DNA of 7,320 nt from Pseudofrankia asymbiotica (GTDB lineage: Bacteria > Actinomycetota > Actinomycetes > Frankiales > Frankiaceae). Of the stretch, positions 5,504 to 7,320 are shown piece by piece. Made by a program: the position numbers and the translations under genes. The notes under the pieces were generated by a model. That model was not told the origin of the DNA. It worked only from the letters and a program-made list of their open reading frames with translations, and did no database searches. Within the stretch, counting starts at the first letter, position 1. Each line of letters starts with the position of its first letter. Location of the stretch: assembly GCF_001983105.1 (NCBI RefSeq), contig NZ_MOMC01000040.1:79436-86755 (forward strand), written 5' to 3'.

Positions 5504-6760
5504 ATGGAACACGTTGTGGTGGTGGGCGCCGGGCTGGCCGGCGGCCGGACCGTCGTCGAGCTGCGCGAGCAGGGGTACACCGGCCGGATCACGCTGATCG
5601 GGGCGGAGGAGCACCCGCCCTATGACCGTCCGCCGTTGTCGAAGGCCGTGCTGACCGGCCGTACCGACAGCACCCACCTGCCCTATGGGCTGCACGACCT
5701 GGACAGCGTCGAGCTGCTGCTCGGCCGGCAGGCGACCGGCCTTGAGCCCGGTGTGGTCCACACCGACGCCGGCCCCGTCGAGTACGACGGCCTGGTGATC
5801 GCCAGTGGCTCGGCGCCGATCCGGCTGCCCGGAGCGCCCGCCCAGCGGGTGCTGCGCACCATCGACGACTCGCTCGCGCTGCGCGAGACGCTGCGCCGCG
5901 GCCTGCGGCTCGTCATCGTCGGCGCGGGCTGGATCGGCGCCGAGGTGGCGACCGTCGCCGCCAAGCTGGGCGCCGAGGTGACCGTCGTCGAGGGCGGCGG
6001 CTTCCCGCTCGCGCCGCTCGGCGCCGAGGTCGGTGGGCACGCCGTCCACTGGTACGAGGAGGCCGGGGTCACGCTGCGCGTCGACGCCATGGTCGACAAG
6101 ATCGGTGAGGACGGGCTGCTGCTCGTGGGCGGCGAGTTCATCCCGGCCGACGAGATCGTCGTCGGCGTCGGCGTGCGTCCCGACGTCGCCTGGCTGGGCG
6201 GCTCGCTGGTCCTCGAGCGTGGGATCGTCACCGACGAGCACCTGCTGACGACGTGGGCTTCTGGCGTGGCGGGAGCCCAGGGTGCCGCGCCGGTGGTCGC
6301 CGTCGGCGACTGCGCCGCCTGGTGGTCGCTGCGCTACGGCACGCGGATGCACGTCGAGCACTGGGACAGTGCCCAGGGCGCGCCCGCCGTCGCCGCGAGC
6401 ACCCTGCTCGGCCTCGCCGCCGGCCAGGCCGTCGCGGACCTGCCCGCCTACAACCCGGTGCCGTACTTCTGGTCGGAGCAGTTCGGCCGGATGGTGCAGT
6501 TCGCCGGCCTGCCGGCGGACGACGCCCACCTGGTGTTCCGCGGCGACCCGGCCGCGCGCCGGGCGCCGGACGCGAAGAAGGCGCCCGGCTGGTCGGCCGG
6601 CTGGTTCGCCCCGGACGGCGCGCTCACCGCGCTGGTGACGGTCGCGCGCCCGATCGACATGGTCGCCGGCCGCCGCCTGCTCGCCGCCGCCGCCCACCCC
6701 GACCGGGCCCAGTTCGCCGACCCCGCCGTCCCCCTGAAGTCCCTCCTGCCCGATTCCTGA
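5504..6760 (+). CDS. FAD/NAD-dependent ferredoxin reductase-type oxidoreductase
   Basis: Flavoprotein of 418 residues that passes electrons from NAD(P)H through FAD to a small iron-sulfur protein, as partner of a cytochrome P450 or Rieske oxygenase in related systems; the real partner here is unknown. Visible parts: FAD Rossmann motif VVGAGLAGG (6-14, G8, G10, G13); the class signature PYDRPPLSK (39-47); NAD-binding motif IVGAGWIGAEVA (138-149) with acidic E163 ending the next strand, which favours NADH over NADPH; second FAD motif VVAVGDCA (264-271, D269); and a C-terminal reductase domain beginning around PYFWSEQFGRMVQFAG (320-335). No CxxC disulfide, so it is not a glutathione- or thioredoxin-reductase type. 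It lacks the features of the glycine oxidase ThiO, so closeness to thiG-thiH does not make it a thiamine gene. No ferredoxin or oxygenase gene is present in the window. The ATG start is supported by the FAD motif lying at the expected distance. Confidence 0.93.
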   Translation: MEHVVVVGAGLAGGRTVVELREQGYTGRITLIGAEEHPPYDRPPLSKAVLTGRTDSTHLPYGLHDLDSVELLLGRQATGLEPGVVHTDAGPVEYDGLVIASGSAPIRLPGAPAQRVLRTIDDSLALRETLRRGLRLVIVGAGWIGAEVATVAAKLGAEVTVVEGGGFPLAPLGAEVGGHAVHWYEEAGVTLRVDAMVDKIGEDGLLLVGGEFIPADEIVVGVGVRPDVAWLGGSLVLERGIVTDEHLLTTWASGVAGAQGAAPVVAVGDCAAWWSLRYGTRMHVEHWDSAQGAPAVAASTLLGLAAGQAVADLPAYNPVPYFWSEQFGRMVQFAGLPADDAHLVFRGDPAARRAPDAKKAPGWSAGWFAPDGALTALVTVARPIDMVAGRRLLAAAAHPDRAQFADPAVPLKSLLPDS

Positions 6761-6778
6761 AGTCCGCCGTGGCCGCAT

Positions 6779-6822
6779 CGATCGGTGGCCTGACCGGGGG
6801 ACCGCCTGGCACCGGCTGATCG
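6779..6822 (+). terminator. Possible terminator after the reductase gene
   Basis: Hairpin 18 nt after the stop codon: CGAT (6779-6782) with ATCG (6819-6822), then CGGTG (6783-6787) with CACCG (6810-6814), then CC (6789-6790) with GG (6808-6809), leaving one bulged G and a 4-nt internal loop. There is no T-tract. It is plausible but weaker than the hairpin after thiH. Confidence 0.35.
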
Positions 6823-6883
6823 TCCACGGTCCGAGGCTGTCGGGCTGTCCAGAGGCCCGGGGGCGCCCTCGCCATGGATTCGC

Positions 6884-7114
6884 TCATGACCAGATCTCAT
6901 GGCGCGACGGCCGTCGCGGCACGTACGAGCCGTATAGGTCCGCCGACGAGGCCGACCTGTCACCAGCCGTCGTGACGGTGCGTGGCGGGGGCCTCGATTC
7001 GTCGCTGGTCGTGGGCTTGCCGGTGCCGGTGGTCAGGTAGTGGGACGGGTCGACTAGCTGGACGTTCAGGTCGATCGGCCGTATAGCACCCGTTGACGGG
7101 CGGATGGGGTCCTG
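6884..7114 (-). pseudogene. Possible gene relic: high-GC3 open stretch without a start codon
   Basis: Minus-strand frame bounded by TGA at 7117-7115 and ending at TGA 6886-6884, about 76 sense codons. Third positions are overwhelmingly G or C over the first two thirds, as in the real genes here, and the peptide looks ordinary (for example LNVQLVDPSHYLTTG). There is no ATG, GTG or TTG near its beginning, and it overlaps the promoter-like sequence of the next gene. I recognise no family. It may be the tail of a lost gene or chance openness in GC-rich DNA. The rest of 6761-7132 shows no supported gene. Confidence 0.18.
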
Positions 7115-7124
7115 TCACTAGAGT
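7093..7124 (+). promoter_or_regulatory. Candidate promoter of the gene at 7133
   Basis: TTGACG (7093-7098) is a near-perfect -35 box and TAGAGT (7119-7124) a good -10 box, but the spacing of 20 nt is longer than the usual 16-19. The -10 box ends 8 nt before GTG 7133, so the message may be leaderless. Confidence 0.45.
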
Positions 7125-7132
7125 CTGGCGCT

Positions 7133-7320
7133 GTGCCGCGCATTCACCTGGTCTCCAACCTGCCCGGGGTGAGCGCCCTCGGTGACCACCTCCGGGCCGC
7201 CGGGCTCGGGCCCACCTCGGCCCGCTCCGCCGACGCCCTGCTGGTCCTCATCGACCGGCCGCTGGACTCCGTCGAGCAGGAGCTCCTCGACCGTGCGCGG
7301 CAATCGGTGCCGGTGCTGCT
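7133..7320 (+). CDS. N-terminal part of an unidentified protein, cut by window edge
   Basis: Open frame from GTG 7133 to the right edge, 62 complete codons with strong G/C third positions. The visible part has an alternating strand-helix pattern: strand RIHLVSN (3-9), helix around GVSALGDHLRAAGL, strand DALLVLID, helix SVEQELLDRARQ, strand VPVLL. This suggests a Rossmann-like or flavodoxin-like fold, such as occurs in receiver or ThuA/amidotransferase-like domains, but no diagnostic residues are visible, so no function is assigned. The start is supported by the promoter-like boxes just upstream; there is no Shine-Dalgarno. A second in-frame GTG lies at residue 13. Confidence 0.65.
   Translation, partial: MPRIHLVSNLPGVSALGDHLRAAGLGPTSARSADALLVLIDRPLDSVEQELLDRARQSVPVL

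Noticed and set aside
5504..6760. Glycine oxidase ThiO near the thiamine genes
   Set aside because: It has two dinucleotide-binding motifs and PYDRPPLSK, typical of ferredoxin reductases. ThiO has a single FAD motif and a different fold, and ThiH already fills that role.
5357..6778. Long minus-strand open frame opposite the reductase
   Set aside because: The plus strand carries clear FAD and NAD motifs. The minus peptide is a low-complexity shadow.
6874..6975. Short plus-strand ORF starting ATG 6874
   Set aside because: Only 33 residues, no ribosome binding site, unremarkable composition.
6639..7040. Plus-strand open frame across the end of the reductase and the gap
   Set aside because: It begins inside the reductase gene, has no proper start in the gap and shares wobble positions with the minus-strand stretch, so its G/C pattern is not independent evidence.

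Overview
This window is very GC-rich DNA with third codon positions almost all G or C, frequent GTG starts and short intergenic gaps. That points to a high-GC actinomycete. My best guess is a Frankia-type or related filamentous actinobacterium; the phylum is firm, the genus is inference.

Layout. The left part, on the minus strand, holds two genes read right to left: a secreted LysM/lytic transglycosylase (3167-1893) and, 15 nt after its stop, a membrane Ser/Thr protein kinase with extracellular PASTA repeats (1877 to beyond position 1, incomplete). Both act at the cell wall and look like one operon. The region 3174-3417 is a divergent control region. Toward the right it carries a possible promoter and a TPP riboswitch directly in front of thiG. 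Toward the left it carries a perfect inverted repeat next to the transglycosylase ribosome binding site. On the plus strand, thiG (3418-4263) and thiH (4260-5402) overlap by four bases and make the thiazole half of thiamine. A strong hairpin at 5412-5448 probably ends that unit.

Next, 5504-6760 encodes a complete FAD/NAD-dependent reductase of the ferredoxin (rubredoxin) reductase class. A stretch of about 370 nt (6761-7132) follows with no convincing gene. It holds a possible terminator, a high-GC3 open stretch on the minus strand without a start codon (perhaps a gene relic), a repeated 9-mer, and a promoter-like sequence in front of an unidentified gene that begins at 7133 and runs off the right edge.

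How the parts work together. The kinase and transglycosylase probably couple peptidoglycan turnover to growth signalling. ThiH (tyrosine lyase) supplies dehydroglycine to ThiG, and the TPP riboswitch should shut both down when thiamine pyrophosphate is plentiful. I saw no clearly novel multi-gene system. The points most worth checking are the Escherichia coli-like thiG-thiH pair in an actinomycete, the riboswitch that itself contains the ribosome binding site, and two candidate leaderless genes with matching -10 boxes.
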